Below, piece by piece: positions 9,250 through 17,931 of a DNA stretch of 64,000 bases. The DNA is from Frankia sp. AgB1.9 (GTDB lineage Bacteria > Actinomycetota > Actinomycetes > Frankiales > Frankiaceae). Below the pieces are notes generated by a model that was given only the letters and a program-made list of their open reading frames with translations, had not been told where the DNA came from and did no database searches. How positions within the stretch are numbered: the first letter of the stretch is position 1; every line of letters begins with the position of its first letter. The position numbers were made by a program, and so were the translations under genes. Location of the stretch: the NCBI RefSeq assembly GCF_016786355.1, contig NZ_JADWYX010000034.1:1-64000 (forward strand), given 5' to 3'.

Positions 9250-10434
9250 ATGCGCCTTCGTGACGCCATTGAGCAGACGATCCGGGCGTGGGACGCCTAC
9301 GAGCGCGACCGCGGAACATCGCCGATCGTCGACTACGACTGCGCCCCCGCTCCCGCAGCTGACGCTGCGTCGAGCCGCCTGGAGGTGCTCGGTCGCCTGA
9401 CCGACCTACATGCCGAAGCCGAGCGGAACGGTGACCAGGCGTGTGTTGACCAGGTGCGCGCGCACCTTGCCTATCTCGGCGCCCTGCTCGGTGAACGCGC
9501 CCCGCTGACCGACTACGTCGCCGCGACGCAGGGATGCCCCACCGCCGGATGGTCCGAGGACTACATCACCGAGATCGGCGACCGCGCCCGCCATGCGCTG
9601 GGTGATCTCGACCTCGGCTGGGATGCGGCCACCGCCGAACGCCTCGACGAGATCGAGGGGCCAGTCGACGGAGCCGACGCACCCGAGCTGATCCGTGCCG
9701 CCGCCGGCGAGATGGAATCGAAGGTCCGTGCGCTGACCGGTACGAGCACGCCTTACAACCTAACGATCGAGACTGCCGAGGTCGACGCCTACTGGGCGTA
9801 CTGGCTCGACGGTGCCGGCCCAGACGTGCGGCTACGGTTCAACCTGCGCAACGCCGCCTTCACCAAGGTCCGGATTCGCCAGTTCGCCCAACACGAGATC
9901 CTCGGACACGCGCTCCAGTACGCGACCTACGCCGCCCAAGGCAACGTCACCTGGCCCCGCCTGCTCGCCGTCCACCTTCCCCATCAGGTGCTGTGCGAGG
10001 GACTTGCCCAGGCCATGCCCCTGTTCATCGCGCCCGACGACGCGGCCCTGATCGCGCGCGTCCGCCTCGACCACTACCTCCAGCTCGTCCGCACCGAGCT
10101 ACACCGCGCCATCAACACCGGCGCCACCGCCACCGACTGCGCCGCCCACGCCCGATCCCGCGTGCCGTTCTGGACCGACAACGCCATCGGCGACATGCTT
10201 ACCGACCGCTCAGCCGACCCGCAGCTACGCAGCTACCTCTGGGCGTACCCCGCGGGCATCGACTGGTTCGTCAACCTCGCCGACAACGCTGACGCCGACA
10301 CTGTGGGGAAGGTCTTCCGTGCCGCATACACCCAGCCCCTCACCCCACACGACCTCACCAGCCTCTGGCCGAGTGGCCCGAGTATCGGCGGACCCGGCGC
10401 CCCTGTTCGTCTACGGAAGCCTCCTGGTCCCTGA
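9250..10434 (+). CDS. HExxH metallopeptidase-like protein
   Basis: 394 residues with an ATG preceded by GAGGTGGG. The central feature is QHEILGHALQY (H215, E216, H220), a zinc-peptidase helix, followed about 30 residues later by LCEGLAQAMPLF, where E250 could be the third zinc ligand (gluzincin arrangement). The N-terminal 150 residues are helical and acidic without a signal peptide, so a cytoplasmic enzyme is likely. I do not recognise a named family; distant similarity to DUF885-like or carboxypeptidase-like gluzincins is possible. The 3' end overlaps the following cyclotransferase-like gene by about 60 bases, suggesting a two-gene unit. It is divergent from the broken XRE-TPR regulator, which may once have controlled it. 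Confidence 0.8.
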   Translation: MRLRDAIEQTIRAWDAYERDRGTSPIVDYDCAPAPAADAASSRLEVLGRLTDLHAEAERNGDQACVDQVRAHLAYLGALLGERAPLTDYVAATQGCPTAGWSEDYITEIGDRARHALGDLDLGWDAATAERLDEIEGPVDGADAPELIRAAAGEMESKVRALTGTSTPYNLTIETAEVDAYWAYWLDGAGPDVRLRFNLRNAAFTKVRIRQFAQHEILGHALQYATYAAQGNVTWPRLLAVHLPHQVLCEGLAQAMPLFIAPDDAALIARVRLDHYLQLVRTELHRAINTGATATDCAAHARSRVPFWTDNAIGDMLTDRSADPQLRSYLWAYPAGIDWFVNLADNADADTVGKVFRAAYTQPLTPHDLTSLWPSGPSIGGPGAPVRLRKPPGP

Positions 10435-10807
10435 CGTCCTGCGCGTCCTCATCGACCGCGACCCCACCCGCGAACACGCCCAGGCCCACGGCTGGCGTGT
10501 CATCACGTTGCCGGAACGCGTCTACCCCGCGCTCATCCCAGAGCCGCAGGCCACGGCCGCGGGGCACCTTCTGACCGGCCTCACGCCTACCGAGTGGGAG
10601 ACCCTCGACGCGTTCGAAGCCGACATCTACACCCTCGACCGGCTGGCCCTCACCGACGGCGGACACGGCTGGGCCTACACCTGCACCGACTCACCAGAAC
10701 TCGCTGACCAGGCCACGTGGAGCCCCGACGGTTTCGCCCGAGAGCACCTCACGGCCTACGTCGAACGCTGCACCGCCTGGCGCACCCGCTACGAACAGGC
10801 CCGCTAG
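10373..10807 (+). CDS. gamma-glutamylcyclotransferase-like (AIG2/GGCT fold) protein
   Basis: About 145 residues. The family hallmarks are present: PLFVYGSLLVPDVL with the YGSL substrate loop at the N-terminus and the acid in TLDAFEADIYTLDRL at the expected position. Members cleave gamma-glutamyl bonds by cyclising to 5-oxoproline or act on gamma-glutamylamines. I chose a GTG at 10373 because the family begins only a few residues before the YGSL strand; an ATG at 10319 would overlap the peptidase gene by more than 100 bases. Overlap with the upstream HExxH protein suggests co-translation, and the pair may act in sequence on a modified peptide (inference). Confidence 0.82.
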   Translation: MARVSADPAPLFVYGSLLVPDVLRVLIDRDPTREHAQAHGWRVITLPERVYPALIPEPQATAAGHLLTGLTPTEWETLDAFEADIYTLDRLALTDGGHGWAYTCTDSPELADQATWSPDGFAREHLTAYVERCTAWRTRYEQAR

Positions 10808-11155
10808 CCGGCTCCAAAGCTCGCGCTCTGCCGAATTGCCCGATTTGAGATCAAGCACGGCGCCGCGCAACGGCTGCGCGCGGCGCTGGCACGCCGTGCT
10901 CGCCGGCGCGTCGCGTCGAAATCCGACAGCGAGTATTCAAACACTTACCAACCTCGGATATCATATCCCGACTATCGTATGAAACCCAGCTCCGTGTGAA
11001 TAAGGAACGTACCCTGTCCGCCACCGCAGCGCCGCAGCCAGTACTGCAGGTACCGCAACTCAGAACATCGACAACGCCTCGCCTGCTGCAACCTGACCGA
11101 CTAGATAGCCGCACAATACCGGCAGATGAGTCCCGTTTACGGAAGACATGAGGCC
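10808..11155. other. intergenic stretch with terminator-like hairpin, start of AT-richer DNA
   Basis: No convincing gene. It contains the GC-rich hairpin at 10860-10886. From about 10920 onward the base composition drops visibly compared with the left side (runs such as ATATCATATC), marking the boundary of the AT-richer block that reaches about 16.03 kb. Confidence 0.6.
10860..10886 (+). terminator. hairpin after the cyclotransferase gene
   Basis: GCGCCGCGC and GCGCGGCGC form a perfect 9-base-pair stem around a 9-base loop, about 50 bases past the stop at 10807. There is no T-tract, which is common for actinobacterial terminators; the function is inferred from position. Confidence 0.45.
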
Positions 11156-11593
11156 ATGCAACTTCTCTCGCTGATCATCAGCCTAGTATCAGTCCTCGTC
11201 GCGGTAGTGGTCGCGGTGTGGGGTTTCAGGTCATCGAGCCGCTCCGAGCGCTTGCGTATGTTTTTTGATCTACAAGAACGCTACCTATCCGAGCCGGTTC
11301 GCGTCGGCCGCCGCCTAATTCACACAGCCATCGCTGGTAACGATCACGTGATAATCACAGACATTCCTCGCGAGACTCTATCTTCTATCGGCTATACGCT
11401 CGCCGTAATGAACACAATCGCTATCTGTACTGAGGTTGGATACGTTGACGAGGCATTGATTGCGCGCAGCATGGGGCGCTCATTCGCGACCGCCGTCTAC
11501 GCCGCCTTACCATATATCGATCATGTGGAGTCCGTCCGTGGTTTTCGTCCCTATCCTTACGCCGAACGATTTGCCGCTCGGCTACGCGCGTAA
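11156..11593 (+). CDS. small membrane-anchored protein, DUF4760-like
   Basis: About 145 residues. The ATG at 11156 puts one hydrophobic helix at residues 1-23 (LLSLIISLVSVLVAVVVAVW), followed by a cytoplasmic helical domain (RMFFDLQERYL, RRLIHTAIAG, PYIDHVESVRGF). A one-helix anchor plus helical domain resembles DUF4760-type proteins, of unknown function. An in-frame ATG 30 bases upstream is less well placed. Codons are clearly AT-richer than in neighbouring genes, as in the convergent nitrilase-ATPase gene, so both may have arrived together. Whether it is a partner of that protein is unknown. Confidence 0.7.
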   Translation: MQLLSLIISLVSVLVAVVVAVWGFRSSSRSERLRMFFDLQERYLSEPVRVGRRLIHTAIAGNDHVIITDIPRETLSSIGYTLAVMNTIAICTEVGYVDEALIARSMGRSFATAVYAALPYIDHVESVRGFRPYPYAERFAARLRA

Positions 11594-11730
11594 GAGAGAC
11601 GTCTGCGGTCAGCTTTAGTACGGAATATCCGTGGCCGTCCGCCAGCGTAAAGCCCTAGTTGTGCCGCTACGCAACAGTATCATTCCGCGCTCACAAACAC
11701 CGATCGACCCGTCAGGCCGACATTCGGTCT

Positions 11731-14700
11731 TCAAGACTCTGATATAAGTGGTCGGACTACCGCGGTCCTGATTCTTTCAGAGTTTTGTTCAACTTCCGAT
11801 TGGAGTTTCAAAAACTCTTCCCGCACAATGCCCTTATAGCTCGGCACGCTCGCCTCAAGCCATTCCATTGCCTCCGATTCAGTATGATTTTCCATCATAT
11901 CTTCCATCTCATCAAACTCTTCTTCAGTCAAAAGATCGACTATCCGCTCCCCCACGCGTACCTCAAGCGTCTCATAAAGATAGTCAAGCAAGGATCGTCG
12001 ATCGGAAGATGGTAGATCATCAATCCCAGCGTGAATCAAGATATCCCCAACGTTCAACATGCTGTCTTTACGGTTAGCCAACTTTATGGACGGCGACCCC
12101 GATGAAGGCGTCGATCTAATCTTCATCAAATCCCGAAAGGCAAGGTCCGCGTTAGCTAGCGGGGAGTGCAGCGCACGAGCTACCTTCTGCAAGGCAGCTC
12201 GACGCGCCTCATCGCCGGCCTCGTCATCGTCCGTGACCTTGGAACGAGCGCCCTCTCTTTGTCTACTAAGCCACGAATCCAGGAAGTCTGAGTGGCGGGG
12301 CAAATGATCTTGCGGCGAGGTCGGTGGCGTGCGGACCGGACCATTACGTGAACGCCTCGCATCATTGCTCTCTTGAACTGCCGCCTTCGTTCTCGCCTCC
12401 CTTAGCTCGTCCTCCGCGCGTAGTTCTTGCCGAGACCGCCAAATCCGCTTCTCGATCATGAGGCGTCGGACGGCGACCCGATCGATCGGGAGACCAGTGT
12501 CGGAGTCCGCATTAGGTGGCTGCAGGGTGAACGTGTGAGCGTCGCCATCCTGAAGGATCTGAGCCACAGCTTGAAACGCGCCAGGGCTGCGCAGCTGCGC
12601 CGGAGCCACATCGAGCTCTTCCGAAAGGACCTTTGCGTCTCGCTGCGAGACACCAAAAACCATACGATTTCCGACGTTACCCAAGATCGCCGAAAGAAGA
12701 TTATCCGATGTTGAACCAGTAAATCGAGAAAAGGCGTGCAGTTGGGCAGTGTTTTGGTGCGCCAGCACCAGAGCGAGCCCAAATTTCCTGGCCTCAGCTA
12801 CCAATTCGTCGAAGCCTGTCACCGCAAACGCTTGGAATTCATCTACATACATGTGAACAGTGCTCGAGCGACGACCGTCTTGCCGCCACCGCGCATAGAC
12901 GGCATTCCGAACACGTTCCTGGACGAAGGAACCGAGAAAGGCCGCGGCAGGGCGGCTCATTTCCCACTCGGGGAGCTTTACCAGCAGAATCCCACTGTCA
13001 GCGATGCAGTCAGCGATTGAGATCGTTGAAGCCCCACCAGATAGAACCTGTCCCAAGACGCCGTCCTGTTGCATCTCGCTGAATTTCGACAGCGCCCAGT
13101 GCAGGACCTCACCGATTGCCGTATCAGGCTGCTGCTCGAAAATTGCCCATCTTTCCTTTAGGTCGGAATCAGTTAGAAGGTTTCTGATCCAGGTCCTTCG
13201 CTCCTTACTACGAAGAACTCGCACCAAATCGATCACGCCGGGCGGCTTAATCGGATACCGATCGTTAGTGATTGACTCAAGGGTGAGACGAACGATCTCC
13301 TCGAAGCGAGGACCGTAGAATTCATGGTAGGATTGACGAATGAGGAGCTGAATGAATTCCGAGATTGCGAGTTCTAGGTCCGCCTTCCCTTTCACGTCCA
13401 AGTCGAGCGGGTTCAGGACAGGAAGATAGTCAGGATCGCCAAAATCTAGAAGCAGGACTTCGTCCTCACGCCCTGCTGTGTGCCCGAGAAGATAATCAAC
13501 GAGGTCGCCGTGGGGGTCTATTACGACGACGCATCGGCCCTCACGAATATCCTGCCTTGCCATGAGTTTGAGCATATTTGTCTTACCCGAGCCCGTACGC
13601 CCGACGATATATGTATGGCGTCGCCTAGCGTTATCATCCAATCGTACGTCGACTCGTTGATCGCTCCGGCCTTGTGTCGATCTAGCGGTCCCCAAACCGA
13701 TCCCGTCTACGGGGAGAGAGATTGCCGGGAGCGGAATCGACTGTGGTACTCGGTCTACTAGTCCTCGACCTTCCATCCTGCCATGAGGCGGGTGGAAGAT
13801 CCTAAGTGCTTCCGCTGGGGTAAGCACGACGCTCGTTGACGGCACTGCACTCCCAGGCAAGAGTGTCGATCGAGCTGCCTCAGCATCTATGATTTCGAAT
13901 GGCACGCCTTTGAACAACCAAAGGCCGATGCCACGTAGCACCGAGCTTCCGAGTTTTTCGTCAGACCCGACATGAATCTGAATTGAGAGACTCGCTGGGT
14001 CGACGCTCTCGCTTCCTGCGCGCGCGAGAAACGACGCGGCGTCGCGATCCTGCGAGGTGAAGAAGCCTGTCTCAATAGCGGGAGTAACGAGCGTTGCAAC
14101 TCGCTCTTCCTCAGGCACTCGCCGGCAGGTCATCTGGACTGTAACCTGAGGTCTCAACGCGCGCAGATAGTCAATGAGCTCACCCCAGTCTTCTTGGACG
14201 AGCGGCACGCCTTGCGTCCGTGGCCTGAATTCTACGATGAAAGGCGAATCCAAAACACCGTGGGTCGGAGTCGAAGAAATTTCCCAGCTCGGGCTAAATG
14301 CTACACCTAGTTGTTGGCCTACCCCTTCAGAAAGGTCATCGATAACACCCGGATCGGTACTTTCGGTTACTCCCAAAACGTCGAAGAAAGGGATCAAATT
14401 CCCACTCGTCTGTCGCGCGGTCGAGAGTCTATAGACAACACGGACACTCAGATCGTCGACGGACGCCAGCGTTCTGAGAACGCCTAGTTGGCGTGGAAGA
14501 CTTTGTACCGCGTTTTCGACGCTGTAGCGCCCCAGACGTGCCGAGTAGAATGTGGTAAATTCTGCCGTCTCTCCGACTGTTTGGCTACCCAGCCGAGTTG
14601 GAGGCGTGATCCGCTGGTACCTGGAACGGATATGCGGCTCAAGTGTGCGGCGTATACGGTTTACTTCGTCAATCAGAGTTCCGAGACCGTCTACGTCAGC

Positions 14701-15978
14701 GCTTCCAAGCAATGGATGCCAATGTTCATATAGCTTGCTTAGAGCCGCATAGCGTAACTCGTCTTCGGACTCGACGTTAGACAAAATAAGATGCGTCTTG
14801 AGAAGTGAAAACTCTGACTCCAGAATGAGTTGCGCCTTCTGACGTTTCCGGAGTACTTTGATCGAATCAAGCAAGATCGTCGAGTGACGCATTTCGGCGA
14901 GGCGCTTTTCCGCGGTAGCAAGGAATTCGCTATAACGACCGCTGTTGTATTGGTCGAGCGACCAGCTTTTCATCGGTCCAGCTAGGCCACTCGCCGTGCC
15001 TGAGGAGTCGCTTGCGCCGGACTCGTCATAGACAATAGCGGCACGGAGATGAATCCGGTTCGACGGAGTCTTGGTGGCCGTTGGCTTACTTGCGAAGCCT
15101 GCGTAGTCGGCCGCTACAATAGCCTCCCCGGGAGGCAGGGGCTCAGTTCCCAGGTCGTAATCAACAAATATGCCCGCAACGTCAGGAGCAATAACTGAAC
15201 TTCCGCCCCGGGCGGAATGATTTGCGAATACGGTCGCGAAATTGCGTGGTCGTTTGAGAAAGTCTTCGGTCGGACGAGTCAGGGCGCTGACAAGGACGAC
15301 GTCGGGCGCACGATCAGCGCCGTCAAAGTCTCGGCGAGAGTTGACATAGTCCATGCAGATTGCGAGGCCGAGCTCGTACGCGCGCCGCCCCTTTCTGAAC
15401 TCTGTCCGCACGGGCCCGCTGCCTCGAGTGATGTTCTCGCCGGCGGCCGGGTCTCTCTTTGCCACTAGAAGAAGTGCGACGTCGGAGACGAAGACTGCGC
15501 AGTTACAGCCGACCATCTCTTCGGCACCTACGAAACCTTGCGACTCAAGTTCTGTCGCGTCGCGGTCACGGAGCTGTCCAACGCCTGCAAAAATAGCTAA
15601 CCGGTTGCGGTAGCCTATCAGTACCTTCACTAGGTCTGTAGAGACCGAGCACTCAGGAAAGACGGCAATGTCGATCGTGTGGTCGGCGCAAAATTCAAGA
15701 GTCTGCTTCAATTTGAGCTCGGAAGACCGTATTCGATCTCGGCTAGCAGATGCCAGCGCGTCGTCGGTCTGCTGCTCGAACTCATCACCAAGATCGAGGT
15801 CTGTGAGGGCCGTGTCGCCCGCGCCCCCAGACACGAAATCCGATGTTAGAAGTGGCTCGTCTGGAAGCCAGTATTCACCTTGCCGCGTGCGAATGTTAGG
15901 GACGTACGTCCATTGCACCGCGGCGAGGCGAAGGATGTGATCAGTCGTGCCGCTCGTCGGGTCCAACGGTTCAGCCAC
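11731..15978 (-). CDS. nitrilase-like hydrolase fused to HerA/TraG-type ATPase
   Basis: 1415 residues in one uninterrupted frame. Residues 15-310 form a carbon-nitrogen hydrolase (nitrilase) domain: LRLAAVQW first strand, catalytic Glu in IAVFPEC (E109), probable catalytic Lys in LLVAKRDPAAGEN (K174), and nucleophile Cys in ELGLAICMDY (C208). A helical linker (330-460) and a mixed domain (470-770) follow. Residues 785-1160 are a HerA/VirD4-TraG-type P-loop ATPase: YIVGRTGSGKTN (793-800), VVVIDPHGD, Walker B MYVDEFQAF (1045-1051) and the AHQNT motif. The C-terminal 250 residues are charged and helical. Such ATPases pump or translocate DNA; nitrilases hydrolyse amides or nitriles, including NAD-related substrates. 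Codon third positions are much AT-richer than in the flanks, a sign of transfer. I know no named system with this fusion; an anti-phage or anti-plasmid role is inference. Confidence 0.88.
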   Translation of the reverse strand: MAEPLDPTSGTTDHILRLAAVQWTYVPNIRTRQGEYWLPDEPLLTSDFVSGGAGDTALTDLDLGDEFEQQTDDALASASRDRIRSSELKLKQTLEFCADHTIDIAVFPECSVSTDLVKVLIGYRNRLAIFAGVGQLRDRDATELESQGFVGAEEMVGCNCAVFVSDVALLLVAKRDPAAGENITRGSGPVRTEFRKGRRAYELGLAICMDYVNSRRDFDGADRAPDVVLVSALTRPTEDFLKRPRNFATVFANHSARGGSSVIAPDVAGIFVDYDLGTEPLPPGEAIVAADYAGFASKPTATKTPSNRIHLRAAIVYDESGASDSSGTASGLAGPMKSWSLDQYNSGRYSEFLATAEKRLAEMRHSTILLDSIKVLRKRQKAQLILESEFSLLKTHLILSNVESEDELRYAALSKLYEHWHPLLGSADVDGLGTLIDEVNRIRRTLEPHIRSRYQRITPPTRLGSQTVGETAEFTTFYSARLGRYSVENAVQSLPRQLGVLRTLASVDDLSVRVVYRLSTARQTSGNLIPFFDVLGVTESTDPGVIDDLSEGVGQQLGVAFSPSWEISSTPTHGVLDSPFIVEFRPRTQGVPLVQEDWGELIDYLRALRPQVTVQMTCRRVPEEERVATLVTPAIETGFFTSQDRDAASFLARAGSESVDPASLSIQIHVGSDEKLGSSVLRGIGLWLFKGVPFEIIDAEAARSTLLPGSAVPSTSVVLTPAEALRIFHPPHGRMEGRGLVDRVPQSIPLPAISLPVDGIGLGTARSTQGRSDQRVDVRLDDNARRRHTYIVGRTGSGKTNMLKLMARQDIREGRCVVVIDPHGDLVDYLLGHTAGREDEVLLLDFGDPDYLPVLNPLDLDVKGKADLELAISEFIQLLIRQSYHEFYGPRFEEIVRLTLESITNDRYPIKPPGVIDLVRVLRSKERRTWIRNLLTDSDLKERWAIFEQQPDTAIGEVLHWALSKFSEMQQDGVLGQVLSGGASTISIADCIADSGILLVKLPEWEMSRPAAAFLGSFVQERVRNAVYARWRQDGRRSSTVHMYVDEFQAFAVTGFDELVAEARKFGLALVLAHQNTAQLHAFSRFTGSTSDNLLSAILGNVGNRMVFGVSQRDAKVLSEELDVAPAQLRSPGAFQAVAQILQDGDAHTFTLQPPNADSDTGLPIDRVAVRRLMIEKRIWRSRQELRAEDELREARTKAAVQESNDARRSRNGPVRTPPTSPQDHLPRHSDFLDSWLSRQREGARSKVTDDDEAGDEARRAALQKVARALHSPLANADLAFRDLMKIRSTPSSGSPSIKLANRKDSMLNVGDILIHAGIDDLPSSDRRSLLDYLYETLEVRVGERIVDLLTEEEFDEMEDMMENHTESEAMEWLEASVPSYKGIVREEFLKLQSEVEQNSERIRTAVVRPLISES

Positions 15979-16351
15979 GGCGCCCTCCGGCGTTATAACA
16001 AGATCGTGATCCCCACGGCCCCGTCGGAGTGAGCTTGCGCTCGATGGATGACCGGACCGGAGATCACAGTGTATGACCCGGCTCTCCGCCAGCTTGCGAC
16101 TGGTTGCGGTCTTGTGGAACTCGCGCCAGATTTAGCTCGATGGTGGTCCCAGCATCAGTGCCCTATGCGGGGAGTCGTGGCCCGTGGGAAAGTAGGCGGT
16201 TTGGCCACCCGATCAACCGCACCGTGCGTCCCCTCTGCCCGGAGATGTCTCGACCCTGACGACTGTTCCCGCTGCCATGGCGGATCAGGCGCTTCTTCGA
16301 CCTCGACACGCCTGGTCAGCGGCTTGGCCGGAAGGCCAGACGTGCTGACGG

Positions 16352-16384
16352 GCGTCCGCGGACAGCGGTGGACTTCAGTGAACA
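16352..16384 (+). repeat. imperfect 33-base repeat, copy 1
   Basis: Begins GCGTCCGCGGAC and continues with CGGTGGAC. It matches the copy at 16821-16853 at roughly 25 of 33 positions. Its role is unknown; it may be part of the recombination region of the integrated element. Confidence 0.4.
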
Positions 16385-16820
16385 CAGAGGATAGGCAACC
16401 GACCGTGTGGACCGAGTGACTATGCGTGAACAGCGCACCTAAGGGGCCGGCAGCGCACTCTTCTGCCTGGCTGTCACCGGTACATGGCGCTTCCTACTGC
16501 TGTTCATCGAGAGGAAAGCTGGATCTCGTCGGTTCGTCGGCCAGGTGGTTCGAGAGGAAGGTCGCCTCGGTCCAGTATCGGTAGGTGGCCCAGCTCGCTG
16601 CCCACGCAATCGTGTTCGGCACTTTCGGGGGTAACCGAGACGATGGCCGACCGACGTCCGCCAATTCAGCGCGCCTCGGCTGGCAGTCACGTTCGGTAAC
16701 GTCGCCCGGTGAGGACCAGGGAGGGGCTCCTGGAAGCGGTGGCAGCCACGCTGGCAGCCAGGCCGATGGACATCTGCGGACGAGCGGGGAAGCTCATGGA
16801 AGCACGACCGCCGTTGACCT

Positions 16821-16853
16821 GCGTCCGTGGACGCCGGTGGACGTCCATGGACA
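16821..16853 (+). repeat. imperfect 33-base repeat, copy 2, beside att site
   Basis: Begins GCGTCCGTGGAC, includes the palindrome GTCCATGGAC, and lies only 14 bases left of the tRNA fragment. Similar GTCCATGGAC-rich stretches next to tRNA ends could be arm-type integrase or excisionase sites (inference). Confidence 0.4.
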
Positions 16854-16867
16854 GCCGGCCGAAGATC

Positions 16868-16911
16868 TCATAATCCTCCGGTCGTGGGTTCGAGCCCCAC
16901 CCGCCCCACCA
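16868..16911 (+). other. attachment site: 3' fragment of tRNA-Met(CAU)
   Basis: The segment contains the anticodon loop CTCATAA, a perfect T arm (GTGGG-TTCGAGC-CCCAC, 16884-16900), the 3' acceptor strand CCGCCCC, discriminator A and encoded CCA. No 5' acceptor half (expected GGGGCGG) lies in the preceding 80 bases, so this is not a complete tRNA. A tRNA 3' end duplicated at the border is the classic product of a tyrosine integrase. Its orientation implies that the element lies to the left and that the intact tRNA gene lies beyond the window start. Confidence 0.75.
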
Positions 16912-17357
16912 CGGAGAGTAAATAGCCTCTGACCTGGGCAAATAAGCTGCACCTACCCGCCGCGACGGGCGACTGCTACCTAAACGCACAGCTAGGTCGC
17001 ATGATCATTCGGTTCGTACGGAAAATTGGTCTCCGCTCGACCGCACGCTTTGGTTGCTGTACGTGACATCGGACCGCCCGCTGGCGCCGCGGAGCACGCC
17101 GTCGACGCGGGCCCGATGTAGCAGGTCGTGTCGATGTGCCTGGCAGGCGTCTACGGCTGACCACGGTGTGATCTGTCGAGATCGCGGCGCTCCCGACGTC
17201 GCCCGCCCAGAAGGGACCGGTGCGCACGGTGTGTCGCCACGTTCGCTGGGTCGAGGTCATCGTGCGATCAGCGAGTGTTTCTCGTGCGGGTCCCGCCGAC
17301 GCGATCTGACCTCTCAACGCCTCGCGGATCGTCTCGATCGGTTCGGCGCCACGCTGG
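16912..17357. other. intergenic stretch right of the att site
   Basis: No supported gene. The reading frames here lack initiation signals and family similarity. It presumably represents old chromosomal flank joined to the end of the integrated element. Confidence 0.4.
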
Positions 17358-17912
17358 TCATGGCTGTGGGGCGAGCGGGAGTGCAAGTAGCTGTTCGGAC
17401 CGGGTGCCGATGTGGAAGGTCTCGGCCGGCGTGAAGCCTTGCTGCTCGTAGTAGCGCACGAGTCGTCCGTCGCCGCCGACGCGGCAGTCAGCCCGTACTT
17501 GTTCGGCGCCGTCGGAGGTCGCCTCACGGACGACCGCGGCGAGAGCTGCCGCGCGACCCCACGGCCGGCATACGACCGGGAAGTCACGAACGCTTCGAGG
17601 CAGAACTCAGGCCGGTCCGCGGCCGACACGTATCCCGGCGCGGGGCCAACCGCGAGGGCCAACAACCCTCCCGTCGACATGCGCGACCCGGGCCGCACCC
17701 CGATCGAGCCAGGCACGCAGGCGGTCCACGACGTCAGGACGAGCCGAGAAAGAGGTGGCACCCCACTGACCCACAAGCCATCGCACTGCCCCGTCGAAAA
17801 GGTCGACCCAACCGACGAGGTCCGCGGCGGTGCCCCTACGAACCGGACTGCCGCCGGCTCCCACAGGTGATGGCGCAGGACGATCTCCAAGATTCGACAC
17901 GTTGGAGATCAA
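17358..17912 (-). pseudogene. GNAT acetyltransferase with two frameshifts
   Basis: Three consecutive frames together make one GNAT protein. The N-terminal part reads VRRGTAADLVGWVDLFDGAV; near 17677 the frame changes to LLALAVGPAPGYV and EAFVTSRSYAGRGVARQL (the acetyl-CoA-binding loop Q/R-x-x-G-x-G/A equivalent); near 17546 it changes again to AAVVREATSDGAEQVRAD and LVRYYEQQGFTP, ending at 17358. Each change fits loss of a single base. The substrate cannot be guessed. Start at 17912 (TTG) is approximate. Confidence 0.7.
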
Positions 17913-17931
17913 GGCGTCCCCGGTCAGTCGA

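Larger units (their letters stand above)
15979..16867. other. non-coding or decayed stretch before the att site
   Basis: Composition returns to high GC after about 16.05 kb. No frame here shows a recognisable family, and several short overlapping frames are inconsistent with one gene. It contains two copies of a 33-base imperfect repeat (16352-16384 and 16821-16853). I see no integrase remnant, so the element's integrase probably lies to the left of the window. Confidence 0.5.

Noticed and set aside
10851..11114. 87-residue reverse frame in the intergenic stretch
   Set aside because: Arg/Cys/Ser-rich without ribosome site, and it overlaps a terminator-like hairpin.
16838..16911. A complete tRNA-Met gene
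   Set aside because: Only the anticodon loop onward is present; no 5' acceptor or D arm precedes it.
16687..16989. Reverse-strand protein containing GGWGSNPRPEDYE
   Set aside because: This peptide is what the reverse complement of a tRNA 3' end encodes; it is a known kind of false gene.
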